Assembly (NCBI RefSeq): GCF_017307495.1
Contig: NZ_JAFKHE010000030.1
Span: forward strand, 1-64,000
DNA: 64,000 nucleotides
Direction of reading: 5' to 3'
Source of the DNA: Devosia sp.
GTDB lineage: Bacteria > Pseudomonadota > Alphaproteobacteria > Rhizobiales > Devosiaceae
A program made the position numbers and the translations under genes. Below, one piece after another: positions 1-8,603 of the stretch. The notes beneath the pieces are model-generated. The model had not been told where the DNA came from, did no database searches, and saw only the letters and a list, made by a program, of their open reading frames with translations. Every line of letters starts with the position of its first letter. Positions within the stretch are counted from its first letter, which is position 1.

Positions 1-244
1 CCGCGTGCCATAGGCCCAAAACCCCGATCGGCCGGCGAGGCGTGAGCCTCATTCATTCTGCGGACTACCGCGAGGGGCAAAGGCCCCGCCGGCCCGTTCG
101 CTTCATCCCCCGCAACGGGGATGGCTCTTTGACAAACTCCGAAGCCGCACGGCTGTCGGAACAAATCAGCACGCCCGGTGCGCGTAGCTCCCCCCACCCA
201 GTTCCGCTTAGGTCCTCGGTGATGCGAGGGCACACGACCCACTC

Positions 245-1078
245 TCAGCCCAGTCGGGCGGCCACGCCTTCCGGGTCATCCGTCGTGATCTGGTCCACCT
301 TCAGGGCCAACAGCCGCTCGATCACCGCCATGCCCTCGTCGTCGGCGCGCCGGACCGTGTAGGCGTCGATGCGCCGACCGTGCCTGTGGAACGCGGCGAT
401 GATGTCGAAGCCATCCTTCTCGGCCTCCAGCACCAGCCGGTATTCAAGATAGTCGAGCTCGGACTTCGGTGAAGCGGCCACGGCATCGGCGACGAACGCG
501 GCATAGTCCCGCGTCGCGCTCAGCCGTTCGAGCGCCCCCTTGTGGCAGGGGTCGTAGCCGATCCTCAGCCCCGGCACGTTCTCGCTCAGCAGCCGAACCG
601 ATTCCGCGTCGCCCGAGGACAGGATGAAGTGTCGCGCCACCGGACCGAGCGCCTTGCCGAATTTGGCGATGGCCTCGGCATTGAGCGCTGCTGCGTCCTC
701 CTTGTAGTCGAGCTGCAGCAGTCCTTCGGGATGCGCCCCGTCTTGCGCGATCAGCGCCGCGAGGTCTTCGAGCAGCATCACCCTATCTGCGATTGGCCGG
801 CCCTCGTTGTCGCGCAGGTGGAGTTCGCGCAGCACCGCTGCCGGCGTCTCGCGCACGAGGCCGGTGCCGGTGGTCTCGCCCTCGAGCGACAGGTTGTGCA
901 GAACGGCAAAGCCGTTGTCGGCGTGGATGACGAGGTCGACCTCGACACTGGCGCCCAGCTTCATCCCTTCGATGATGCGGCGGCCGGTGAAAACCGGGTC
1001 GCTGGCCTGACGCCGTCCGCGGTGCCACTTGAAGAATGTGCGGTGCCCATTGCGGGTCACCGAAATAGCGTCGGTCAT
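245..1078 (-). CDS. Glycerophosphodiester phosphodiesterase family protein
   Basis: A 277-residue GDPD-type TIM-barrel protein, expected to cleave glycerophosphodiesters into glycerol-3-phosphate and an alcohol. Visible are HRG at residues 19-21, E46-x-D48 (metal ligands in the family) and His61, the second catalytic histidine. The family's usual His-Asp is His61-Asn62 here. There is no signal peptide, so it should act in the cytoplasm. Its ATG overlaps the stop of the ABC ATPase gene (ATGA), making it the last gene of a five-gene operon with a complete importer. That suggests the importer brings in intact phosphodiesters. The exact substrate is inference. Confidence 0.8.
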   Translation of the reverse strand: MTDAISVTRNGHRTFFKWHRGRRQASDPVFTGRRIIEGMKLGASVEVDLVIHADNGFAVLHNLSLEGETTGTGLVRETPAAVLRELHLRDNEGRPIADRVMLLEDLAALIAQDGAHPEGLLQLDYKEDAAALNAEAIAKFGKALGPVARHFILSSGDAESVRLLSENVPGLRIGYDPCHKGALERLSATRDYAAFVADAVAASPKSELDYLEYRLVLEAEKDGFDIIAAFHRHGRRIDAYTVRRADDEGMAVIERLLALKVDQITTDDPEGVAARLG

Positions 1079-2121
1079 GCTGAAGTCCCGGAGCGGTAGA
1101 CCACCGCGTTGTCGCGATAAGCGGCGAAGGCCTGGGGTGTGAGCGTGGCGGCCCGCACGTTGGTCCAGGCCCGGGCGTCGCGTACCGTCGCCTTGAGCCT
1201 GAACCCGTCCGGCAGTTCGAGGTCGATGATGGCGTGGGCGCCATAGTCGGTGACACGGTGGATGCGCGGGCCGTCGACATTTGACGACGGCTGGATGCTC
1301 AAGGCCTCGGGCCGCACCGCAAGCACCGCCGGCCCGTCGGCGATCGGCAGCGGCTGCGAGAAGCCGGCGCGCGAGAACTGGCCACCCGACACGTTGCCCT
1401 CGATCAGGTTCATGGTGCCGATGAAGCCCGCCACGAACGGCGTCTGCGGTTCGCGATAGAGTACGTCCGGCGCCGCAACCTGCTCCATCCTGCCGTCCCG
1501 CATGACAACGATCCGGTCGGCCATGCTCAGCGCCTCGTCCTGCCCGTGCGTAACGAACAGCGTGGTGATCTTCAGCCGCTGCTGGATATCCCGAACCTCT
1601 TCGCGAAGTCGCTCGCGCAAGTGCTGGTCGAGACTCGCAAAAGGCTCGTCGAGCAACAGGATCTTGGGTTCCAGCACCAGCGAGCGCGCCAGCGCCACGC
1701 GCTGCTGCTGCCCGCCCGAGAGCTGGTTGGTCGCCCGGTGGCCGAAGCCGCCGAGCCCGACCAGCTCCAGCACCGCCTCGACCTTGCGCCTGATCTCGGC
1801 CTCCGGCAGGCGCCTCAGCTTCAGCCCGAAGGCGAGGTTCTTGAACACGTTCATGTGCGTCCACAGCGCATGGCTCTGGAACACCATGCCCGTCGGCCGC
1901 TTCTCGGGCGGCACACGCGTGACGTCCTCGCCGTCGATGGTGACGTGGCCGGAGGTCGGCGTCTCAAACCCGCCGATCATCCGGAGCAGGGTGGACTTCC
2001 CCGAGCCCGACGGTCCGAGCAGGCAGACCAGTTCGCCGTCGCCGACGGTCAGGTTGAACTCGTCCACGGCAGTGGTGGTCGAGAACCGCTTGGTCACGTT
2101 GTTGATGTCGAGTACGGACAT
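1075..2121 (-). CDS. ABC transporter ATP-binding protein (polyamine/phosphonate/Fe3+-type importer)
   Basis: A 348-residue ATPase of the PotA/FbpC/PhnT type that powers the importer encoded just upstream. Walker A GPSGSGKST is at residues 36-44, followed by the signature LSGGQQQR, Walker B ILLLDEP with a D-loop, and the switch histidine in LFVTHGQDEA. A C-terminal TOBE-like region follows. I chose the ATG at 2121 (MSVLDINN), where homology begins, with AGAGG about 12 nt upstream; a longer reading would run through a palindromic repeat. The stop overlaps the downstream phosphodiesterase start. A repeat element separates it from the permease gene. Confidence 0.92.
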   Translation of the reverse strand: MSVLDINNVTKRFSTTTAVDEFNLTVGDGELVCLLGPSGSGKSTLLRMIGGFETPTSGHVTIDGEDVTRVPPEKRPTGMVFQSHALWTHMNVFKNLAFGLKLRRLPEAEIRRKVEAVLELVGLGGFGHRATNQLSGGQQQRVALARSLVLEPKILLLDEPFASLDQHLRERLREEVRDIQQRLKITTLFVTHGQDEALSMADRIVVMRDGRMEQVAAPDVLYREPQTPFVAGFIGTMNLIEGNVSGGQFSRAGFSQPLPIADGPAVLAVRPEALSIQPSSNVDGPRIHRVTDYGAHAIIDLELPDGFRLKATVRDARAWTNVRAATLTPQAFAAYRDNAVVYRSGTSA

Positions 2122-2150
2122 GTGGGAGTCAAACCTCTCTAGCGGCTCTG

Positions 2151-2250
2151 CTCCCCTCCCCCATGAGGGGAGGGGGTGGGGGCGGGGGTCCATCGGTGAT
2201 CACAGGACCACCCCCTCCCTCGGTCCCTCCCGTCAAGGGGGGAGGGAGGC
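2151..2250. repeat. Intergenic palindromic repeat, family 1 (copy A)
   Basis: Two adjoining CCCTCCC/GGGAGGG palindromes fill the gap between the permease and ATPase genes of one operon. Related elements lie at 14017-14135, 42977-43103, 49313-49445 and 54672-54775. All combine CTCCCC(T)TGAGGGAG-like hairpins with GGGTGAGGGG-type ends, so they look like a dispersed non-coding repeat family rather than terminators. Confidence 0.7.
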
Positions 2251-2269
2251 GACGACTGGACCATCATCA

Positions 2270-3091
2270 CTAGGCGCCAAAGCCGCGGGCGAAGCTGCCC
2301 GAGCTGATGACGCGGCGCGCGAACAGCAGCGCGATGAACGAGGGGACCCACAGCAGCACGGACAGCACCGCGCCGAACTGGATCACCGGCTGGTTGTTGA
2401 TGAAGCTGATCATCAGCACGGGCAGGGTCCTGATCTGCGGCGCGCCGATCAGCCAGGCGCCCTCGGTCTCGTAGAACGTGCCGACAAAGCTGAGCAGGAT
2501 GGCCGCCGCGATGGTCGGCCCGGCCTGGGGCAGGGTGATCGACCAGAACACGCGCATTGGCGAGGCTCCCACGTCGCGCGCCGCCTCCTCCATGCGCCGG
2601 TCCACCGCCTGGAACGCCGCTACGGGAATCCAGATCATGAACAGCAGCGTGCCCACCAGTTGGATCAGCACCACGCCCCAGAACGTGCCGATCAGGTTGA
2701 GCTGCAGGAAGATGCCGGCGATGGCGACCAGCAGCCCGAACTTGGGGAACGCATGACCCGCGAGGAACGAGAAGAACAGGATGTTCCGGCCGGGGAAGTC
2801 GAGCCGCGCGAAGGCATAGGCGGCCGGCAGGCAGATCAGCGCCGACAGCAGCGTCACCACCGTCGACAGGCTGAGGCTGAGTGTGATCGAGCTCCAGACG
2901 TCGGCCCGCGCCAGCGTCATCTGCCAGTACTTGATCCCGAACTCCTGCGGGATCACCGAAGGAAAGCGCCACACATTGGTGAAGGCCCACGTTCCGACCA
3001 CGATGAGCGGGAACACGATCACCAGGGTGAGCAGCGCGGCAAAGAAGATGCCGTACCAGTCGATGCGGCGTTCGATGAGTACGCGGGCCAT
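2270..3091 (-). CDS. ABC transporter permease (second subunit)
   Basis: A 273-residue inner-membrane permease with about six hydrophobic segments. The EAA loop that docks on the ATPase is visible as EEAARDVGAS followed by a conserved LP. The start at 3091 shares one base with the stop of the upstream permease (TGATG), so the two are translationally coupled. A longer reading of this frame runs antisense-like through the upstream gene and is not credible. With the partner permease and the ATPase it would form the translocation pore of the phosphodiester-type importer. Confidence 0.9.
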   Translation of the reverse strand: MARVLIERRIDWYGIFFAALLTLVIVFPLIVVGTWAFTNVWRFPSVIPQEFGIKYWQMTLARADVWSSITLSLSLSTVVTLLSALICLPAAYAFARLDFPGRNILFFSFLAGHAFPKFGLLVAIAGIFLQLNLIGTFWGVVLIQLVGTLLFMIWIPVAAFQAVDRRMEEAARDVGASPMRVFWSITLPQAGPTIAAAILLSFVGTFYETEGAWLIGAPQIRTLPVLMISFINNQPVIQFGAVLSVLLWVPSFIALLFARRVISSGSFARGFGA

Positions 3092-3966
3092 CACGCGCTC
3101 CGGTTCTTGGCGACGGAGCGCACGTAGAACAGCCCGAACACGATGCAGAAGCAGAAGGCGATCACCGCCTGGGTGATGGCATTGGTCGGATCGTTCAGGT
3201 CGCGGAAGGTGCGTTGCATGAACGGCCCCATCATCTCCGGCGCCGCCGGGCCCAGCACATAGGGCAGGGTGAAGGCCGAGAAGATGCCGAGCACGGTGAA
3301 GCTGACCGCCACAAGGATTGAATTCGAGATGCGCGGCAGGATGATGTGCCACAGTACGGCCAGCCGTCCGGCGCCCACGTCGCGGGCCGCCTCGATCGAC
3401 TGGTTGGAGACGTTCCCCAGCCCCGAGAGCAGGATCAGGACGGTGAGCGGGATGTTGTCCCAGACGAGCCCGATCACAGGCCCCCAGGGCGTGAGGTAGG
3501 GCGAGCGGATCTTGGGCAGGTGCATCGCGTTCAAGAGCAGGTCGACGGTCCCGTTCGGCCCGAGCACGCGGATGATCGCATAGCTCAGGATGATCGAGGG
3601 CACGAACATCGGGAAGATCGCCAGTCCCTGCACATAGGCGGCAAGCCGGCCCTTCGCAAAGCGAAGGTAGAGCGCGATGGGCAGGCAGATGAGCACGAGC
3701 AGCACGGCGCAGACGCCGGTGGTCCACAGCGTCACGCCCAGGTTGTTGAGGCTGTACTGGTCGGTGAAGAAGAACCCGTAGGTCTCGAGCGAGAAGCTCC
3801 GTCCACCGCCTTCATTGGGCAGCCAGATCGTCCGGCCGATGGCGGAGATGATCGGCCAGATGATCATCCAGCCGACCAGGAACACCGGAATGGCCACCAG
3901 CAGGAGGCCCGTGAGCCCCCTGCCGTTGTTCTTTCCGACGATGTCGTTCGCCGGCGTAAGGCTCAC
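3091..3966 (-). CDS. ABC transporter permease (first subunit)
   Basis: A 291-residue inner-membrane permease with an N-terminal membrane segment from about residue 17, further hydrophobic helices, and the EAA-loop motif EAARDVGAG followed by LP. The ATG overlaps the stop of the binding-protein gene (ATGA) and its own stop overlaps the next permease. It pairs with the second permease. The architecture (two separate permeases, one ATPase, one binding protein) is that of the 2-aminoethylphosphonate, Fe3+ and polyamine importer group. Confidence 0.9.
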   Translation of the reverse strand: MSLTPANDIVGKNNGRGLTGLLLVAIPVFLVGWMIIWPIISAIGRTIWLPNEGGGRSFSLETYGFFFTDQYSLNNLGVTLWTTGVCAVLLVLICLPIALYLRFAKGRLAAYVQGLAIFPMFVPSIILSYAIIRVLGPNGTVDLLLNAMHLPKIRSPYLTPWGPVIGLVWDNIPLTVLILLSGLGNVSNQSIEAARDVGAGRLAVLWHIILPRISNSILVAVSFTVLGIFSAFTLPYVLGPAAPEMMGPFMQRTFRDLNDPTNAITQAVIAFCFCIVFGLFYVRSVAKNRSA

Positions 3967-5114
3967 GCGTTGCGGTCCACGTTGGGAGCCACGTTGCGGT
4001 ACCAGCCGTCGTTGATCGCCTTCTCCCAGTCGCCGCCCGGGAAGGTCGGGATGGTGGTCGGGATCACGTCCTTGTACTTCTCGCGCAGGTCCTGGTTGAC
4101 ATAATCCCAGGCGACGCCAGGGAAGCCACCAAGTTCGCTGAGCACTGCCGACTGGATTTCCTCGGTGAGGATGAAGTCGGCGAGCTTGAGCGCCGCGTCC
4201 TTGTTGGCGCCGTTGGCGAGCACGACCGAGCGCGAGAAACCGCCGGGCAGGGCGAGGTCCTGCAACTGCACGAGGCCGGTGGTCTCGGGCAGGACGCCGG
4301 TGTTGATCGCCTGGATCGCCTGGTCGGACCAGGCCGGGATCATCGTGACAGCCGACTGGCTCAGCAGCTGTACCGATTGCGTATTGCCCGAGGTGTAGGC
4401 GCCGTTGTCGAACAGGGACGGCGCGAGGTCCTTGAGGATGTCCCAGGCCGGATTCAGGGCGGCGTCCGCTGCCTCGGGGCTGTAGTTGTCGACCTTGAAC
4501 TTGGCAGGGTCCTTGCCGTTCGCCTCGAGAATGGCGCGGCGCACGAAGTTGCCACCCGAGCCGCCCTTGTCGGGGCGGTTGTAGATGAACTGGCCCGGGT
4601 TCGCCTTGATCCAGGCGACGAGGTCGGCGAACGTCTTGGGCGCGTTGGCCGGGTCGAGCTTGGTGGTGTCGTAGGCGAGTAGCACCTGCGAACCGCGATA
4701 GGGCAGCGAGAAGTCGCCGTCGAAGGCCAGCGGATTGACCTTGGAGTAGTTGGAGAGCCCGGCTTCTTTCATGTTGACGTAGAGCCCGGCATCGGCGGCG
4801 CCGGCCGGCAGGCGCCAGTCACCTGTCTCGAAGTAGTCGGCCTGCGGATCGGTCTTGGTCTGCATCGCGGCGAGCGCGCGCTCCGCAATGGCGGTCTGTC
4901 CGGCATTGTCGCCTGCATCCACCAGGTTCAGCGTCACGCCCGGATTGGCGGCCTCGAACTTCGGCTTCACCACGTTGGTCCAGAAGTCGAGGATGTTCTG
5001 GTCCGACGAGGTGTACCAATCGATCTTGCCCGCTTCGGCAAAGGCCATCCGCGGCAAGAGCACCATGCCGGCGGCCGCGCCACCGACGGAAAGCATAAAA
5101 GCACGACGTTTCAT
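3963..5114 (-). CDS. ABC transporter extracellular solute-binding protein
   Basis: A 383-residue periplasmic binding protein, first gene of the operon running down to 245. The N-terminus carries a twin arginine (R3-R4) followed by a hydrophobic stretch and an A-F-A cleavage site near residue 26, so export by Tat or Sec is expected. The ATG at 5114 has a perfect AGGAGG 10 nt upstream; longer readings add an unlikely 88 residues. The family 1 fold (DPQADYFETG, YRGSQVLLAYDTTKLDP) is shared with binders of phosphorylated or charged ligands. The ligand cannot be read from sequence; the phosphodiesterase in the operon suggests a glycerophosphodiester. Confidence 0.9.
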   Translation of the reverse strand: MKRRAFMLSVGGAAAGMVLLPRMAFAEAGKIDWYTSSDQNILDFWTNVVKPKFEAANPGVTLNLVDAGDNAGQTAIAERALAAMQTKTDPQADYFETGDWRLPAGAADAGLYVNMKEAGLSNYSKVNPLAFDGDFSLPYRGSQVLLAYDTTKLDPANAPKTFADLVAWIKANPGQFIYNRPDKGGSGGNFVRRAILEANGKDPAKFKVDNYSPEAADAALNPAWDILKDLAPSLFDNGAYTSGNTQSVQLLSQSAVTMIPAWSDQAIQAINTGVLPETTGLVQLQDLALPGGFSRSVVLANGANKDAALKLADFILTEEIQSAVLSELGGFPGVAWDYVNQDLREKYKDVIPTTIPTFPGGDWEKAINDGWYRNVAPNVDRNA

Positions 5115-5222
5115 GGGTTTGATTCCTCCTGTTCGCCTTGCGGGGCCATCCCGCGGCGGGCCGATCTGCGCCAGCCTTTGCAGGACCAGACTAGCCGGAC
5201 CACATCCGCTGGCAAGCGAAAA

Positions 5223-5240
5223 ATGGAACAGAAATTCCAT
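5223..5240. promoter_or_regulatory. Inverted repeat GGAA-N6-TTCC, candidate operator
   Basis: A perfect 6+6 palindrome, ATGGAA-CAGAAA-TTCCAT, lies 109 nt upstream of the binding-protein ATG in the 285-bp gap before the LysE-type gene. From memory, the GGAA-N6-TTCC core is the motif reported for the RpiR-type repressor IolR of Sinorhizobium meliloti. No RpiR gene is in this window, and one chance match of the eight-base core is expected in about 60 kb, so the assignment is tentative. Confidence 0.4.
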
Positions 5241-5399
5241 TGTGACAGTTGCGCAGCTGACTCGTTCCACGCAACTTTCGGCGCCGCTTAAACCGCACGG
5301 ACGTGACAGCCGGATGACGGCGCAGAGGGGGATTCGTTGCGCTCGCCGGGTGGCTTTTCCGCACAATCCGCAGCTCATGAGCCGGGGAGTTGGTCGGCC

Positions 5400-5990
5400 C
5401 TAGCCGAGGGCCGATGCCGCCAGCGTTCCGACGAAGCCGAGCAACGCCAGCGAAGCGACGCGGGGGATCAGGGATCCGTGCCGTTCGCCTACGGAGGCGG
5501 CAATCGTCTTGCCGATCAGCAGCCATCCCGTTGACGCCGCGGCGACGACGGCGGCGAAGGCCGCGAGGTAGGCGGGCAGGTCCGGGCCGGACGGCAGCAG
5601 GGTGAGGGCGGCCACGAAGCCCTTGGGGTTGAGCAGCGTCGCGACGAAGACCTCGCGCGCGCCCGCCGACGTCCGGGACAAGCTCGTCGTGCTTCGCCAC
5701 AGCCGGATCGCCAGCCAGGCGAGATAGAGCGCCACCGCAATCTTCAACGTTGTGCCGACCGCGGGCATGGCGGCAATGAAGGGGGCAAGAACCAGCCGGT
5801 AGCAGGCGACGGCCACACCGTAGGCCGTGACGGCGGCAAGCACCAGCCGCCACGCGGAAAGGCCCCCTCGCGCGGCTCCGGCCGTGGCGAGCAGGGTATT
5901 GGTCGGGCCCGGCGCGGCCAGCAGGGCAAACGCTGCGAGGGTGAACAGGATTGGGTCGGACAAATTGGCGCCTTCGTATGCGTCGCTCAC
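5400..5990 (-). CDS. LysE/RhtB family amino-acid exporter
   Basis: A 196-residue inner-membrane protein with about six hydrophobic segments and the family hallmark APGPTN near the end of the first helix. LysE/RhtB proteins export amino acids or derivatives such as lysine, homoserine or threonine. The GTG at 5990 gives MSDAYEGANLSDP; a TTG a few codons later (LSDPILF) is an alternative with AAGG upstream. It stands alone between the phosphodiester operon and the melR-like regulator, and its substrate cannot be predicted. Confidence 0.85.
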   Translation of the reverse strand: MSDAYEGANLSDPILFTLAAFALLAAPGPTNTLLATAGAARGGLSAWRLVLAAVTAYGVAVACYRLVLAPFIAAMPAVGTTLKIAVALYLAWLAIRLWRSTTSLSRTSAGAREVFVATLLNPKGFVAALTLLPSGPDLPAYLAAFAAVVAAASTGWLLIGKTIAASVGERHGSLIPRVASLALLGFVGTLAASALG

Positions 5991-6042
5991 GAGTCAATCG
6001 GCACTGGCGGCGGACGGCAAGTCCGCGCCTGTCCTCAGCAGT

Positions 6043-7005
6043 TCACCGGAGGTAGTGCGCGCGCATCTGCCGTGGGGTAAGGCCATAGGCCTTGCGGAAC
6101 TGCACGTAGAACTGGCTCAGCGCCCTGAAGCCGCTCTCGAAAGCCACGTTCTCGATCGAAAGGTTGCCCTCGAACAGCAGGGCGCGGGCCCGGATCAGCC
6201 GCATGCGCACCACGAACTTGTGTAGCGGCACGCGCATGACGTCGCTGAACAGGTTCAGGGCGTAGTTCGGATGCAGGCCGACCACCCTGGCAACGTCTTC
6301 GGCCCGCAGCGGCTCGTCCAGGTTCTCGAGAATGTGCCGGATCATCGCCACGACGTAGCGCAGCGGCGAGGCGGTGCGGGTCGACGCGCCAACGCTTTCG
6401 ATCCACGGCTCCATCAGGGTGTCCCAGCCGGTGACGGCCGCACGGCGCAGCATCAGGGCAATCTCCTGCTTCAGGATATCCGTGCGCTCGGCGTCGCCCG
6501 ACCGGTAGTCCTGATACCAGCGACGCAGCGTGTCCTCGCCGATCGTCTCGGTTGGCAGCATCACCACGCCGCCCCCCATCATCGTCGCGGTGAGCGGCCC
6601 CAGGTTCGGCATGTGCAGGAAGCTGTCGAGCGGCAGGTAGACGTTGCACTGCCGGCTCTCCGTGCCGGCGCCGGGATCGAGGCCCGTGGTCTGGTGCGGA
6701 ATGCCGGCCCAGAACAGCACGAGTCGCTCCGCGGGAATGCGCAACGGCCGCCCGTCGATCACATAGTCCATGCTGCCGGACGTCAGCCAGTTGATCTCGA
6801 TATGCCCGTGGAAGTGCTCGCTGGCCATGATCCGGGGGTCGAACCAGCGGATGCCGAAGCGGCCGAAGGCATGGGTCTGCGCGTAGAACTGCCGGTCGGG
6901 GCGCGGTACGGGCGCGGTCGCCGTCCTCCTTGGCGTGCTCGGCGCGAAGTACTGGAGTGGCTCGTTCAACCGATCTCGCAATCTGTAAAAACCGGAAATA
7001 CCCAT
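6043..7005 (-). CDS. melR: AraC-family regulator, MelR-like
   Basis: A 320-residue transcription factor. The N-terminal cupin-like sensor contains HFHGHIEINW and LFWAGIPHQ, which match MelR, the melibiose-responsive activator of enterobacteria. The C-terminal ~100 residues carry the two AraC helix-turn-helix motifs (AEDVARVVGLHPNYALNLF and IENVAFESGFRALSQFY). It is divergent from melA with a 127-bp shared promoter region, the same layout as melR-melA in Escherichia coli. It probably activates melA in response to an alpha-galactoside. Confidence 0.85.
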   Translation of the reverse strand: MGISGFYRLRDRLNEPLQYFAPSTPRRTATAPVPRPDRQFYAQTHAFGRFGIRWFDPRIMASEHFHGHIEINWLTSGSMDYVIDGRPLRIPAERLVLFWAGIPHQTTGLDPGAGTESRQCNVYLPLDSFLHMPNLGPLTATMMGGGVVMLPTETIGEDTLRRWYQDYRSGDAERTDILKQEIALMLRRAAVTGWDTLMEPWIESVGASTRTASPLRYVVAMIRHILENLDEPLRAEDVARVVGLHPNYALNLFSDVMRVPLHKFVVRMRLIRARALLFEGNLSIENVAFESGFRALSQFYVQFRKAYGLTPRQMRAHYLR

Positions 7006-7132
7006 TCAGATAGCGGGATTGTTCGCCCCTTCGCAAGGGCTACCATCGCGCGCCCAGGGACGGATAACGGCTCGCCGGGACCACACTCGAAATCGCGGCC
7101 TGATCGGCCCCGCCATCTTGCTGGAGACACTT

Positions 7133-8500
7133 ATGGCCAACCCCAGGATCACCTTCATCGGCGCCGGCTCGTCGGTGTTCATGAAGAACATCGTTGGCGA
7201 CATCCTGCAGCGGGAAGCGCTGGCGGGGGCCGAGATCCGGCTCATGGACATCGATGCCCAGCGCCTCGAGGAGAGTGCCATCATCGCCGGCAAGCTGGTC
7301 GACACGCTCGGCGTGCCCGCGACGGTGAAGACGTACGCCAACCAGCGTGAAGCCCTCGACGGCACCAACTTCGTCGTCGTCTGCTTCCAAATCGGCGGCT
7401 ACGAGCCCTCGACCGTCGTCGATTTCGAGGTACCCAAGAAGTACAACCTGCGCCAGACCATCGCCGACACGCTCGGTGTCGGCGGCATTATGCGCGGCCT
7501 GCGCACGGTCCCGCACCTGTGGTCGATCTGCGAGGACATGCTGGAAGTCGCCCCCGAGGCGGTGATGCTGCAGTACGTCAACCCGATGGCCATCAACACC
7601 TGGGCCATCGCCGAGAAGTATCCGACCATCAAGCAGGTCGGCCTCTGCCACTCGGTACAGGGGACTGCGCACGAACTGGCCCATGACCTCGGCATCCCCT
7701 ACGAGGAGATCCGCTACCGCTCGGCCGGCATTAACCACATGGCGTTCTATCTGAAGTTCGAGCATCGCCAGCCGGACGGCAGCTACCGCGACCTCTATCC
7801 CGACCTGGTTCGCGCCTATCGCGAGGGCAGGGCGCCCAAGCCGACCTGGAACCCGCGCTGCCCGAACAAGGTGCGCTACGAGATGCTGACGCGCCTCGGC
7901 TATTTCGTCACCGAGAGCTCCGAGCACTTCGCCGAGTACACCCCGTACTTCATCAAGGAGGGGCGTGAGGACCTGATCGAAAAGTTCGGCATTCCCCTGG
8001 ACGAGTATCCCAAGCGCTGCGTCGAGCAGATCGAGCGCTGGAAGACCACCTCAGAGGAGTATCGCAAGGCCAATCGCATCGAGGTCAAGCAGTCCAAGGA
8101 ATACGCGTCCGAGATCGTCAACTCGGTGTGGACCGGTGAGCCGGGCGTGATCTACGGCAACGTCCGCAACAACGGCGTCATCACTTCGCTGCCGTTCAAC
8201 GCCGCGGTCGAGGTTCCGTGCCTCGTCGACGCTTCGGGCATCCAGCCGACCTACATCGGCGACCTGCCGCCGCAGCTGACCGCGCTCATTCGCACCAACA
8301 TCAACGTGCAGGAGCTCACCGTCGCGGCGCTGATGACCGAGAACAGGGAGCACCTGTACCACGCCGCGATGATGGACCCGCACACTGCTGCCGAGCTTGA
8401 TCTCGACCAAATCTGGCGCCTGGTCGACGACCTGCTGGCGGCCCACGGCGACTGGATCCCGGAATGGGCCCGCCCGTCCAAGGCGTCGCGCGCCGCCTGA
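7133..8500 (+). CDS. melA: Alpha-galactosidase, glycoside hydrolase family 4
   Basis: A 455-residue cytoplasmic GH4 enzyme that hydrolyses melibiose and other alpha-galactosides by an NAD+- and metal-dependent redox mechanism. The N-terminal Rossmann motif is GAGSSVF; the metal/substrate residues are in VGLCHSVQ and GINHMAFY. Stretches such as YFVTESSEHFAEYTP and YHAAMMDPHTAA are near-identical to enterobacterial MelA. I chose the ATG at 7133 with GGAG 8 nt upstream, where MelA homology begins. No melibiose permease (melB) or alpha-galactoside ABC transporter adjoins it, so uptake must be encoded elsewhere. Confidence 0.95.
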   Translation: MANPRITFIGAGSSVFMKNIVGDILQREALAGAEIRLMDIDAQRLEESAIIAGKLVDTLGVPATVKTYANQREALDGTNFVVVCFQIGGYEPSTVVDFEVPKKYNLRQTIADTLGVGGIMRGLRTVPHLWSICEDMLEVAPEAVMLQYVNPMAINTWAIAEKYPTIKQVGLCHSVQGTAHELAHDLGIPYEEIRYRSAGINHMAFYLKFEHRQPDGSYRDLYPDLVRAYREGRAPKPTWNPRCPNKVRYEMLTRLGYFVTESSEHFAEYTPYFIKEGREDLIEKFGIPLDEYPKRCVEQIERWKTTSEEYRKANRIEVKQSKEYASEIVNSVWTGEPGVIYGNVRNNGVITSLPFNAAVEVPCLVDASGIQPTYIGDLPPQLTALIRTNINVQELTVAALMTENREHLYHAAMMDPHTAAELDLDQIWRLVDDLLAAHGDWIPEWARPSKASRAA

Positions 8501-8603
8501 CGCAAAACTATTCCTCGTGGCTGAGTGAACCCGCTGCCGCTGCCGCGGGTTCTGTCTTGGATGGGGCGACACACGGCTGCCCCCGCACAGAGGGAGAACG
8601 ACC

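Noticed and set aside
42..362. Open frame of 106 codons on the plus strand at the window's left edge
   Set aside because: Composition is not protein-like, it overlaps the 3' end of the phosphodiesterase gene in antisense, and no motif or ribosome site is visible. The 1-244 region shows only a short ATCCCC/GGGGAT hairpin (105-122) without a U-tract.
1502..3127. 541-codon plus-strand frame opposite the ABC ATPase and permease
   Set aside because: Antisense shadow caused by high GC3; it runs through a palindromic repeat and shows no domain.
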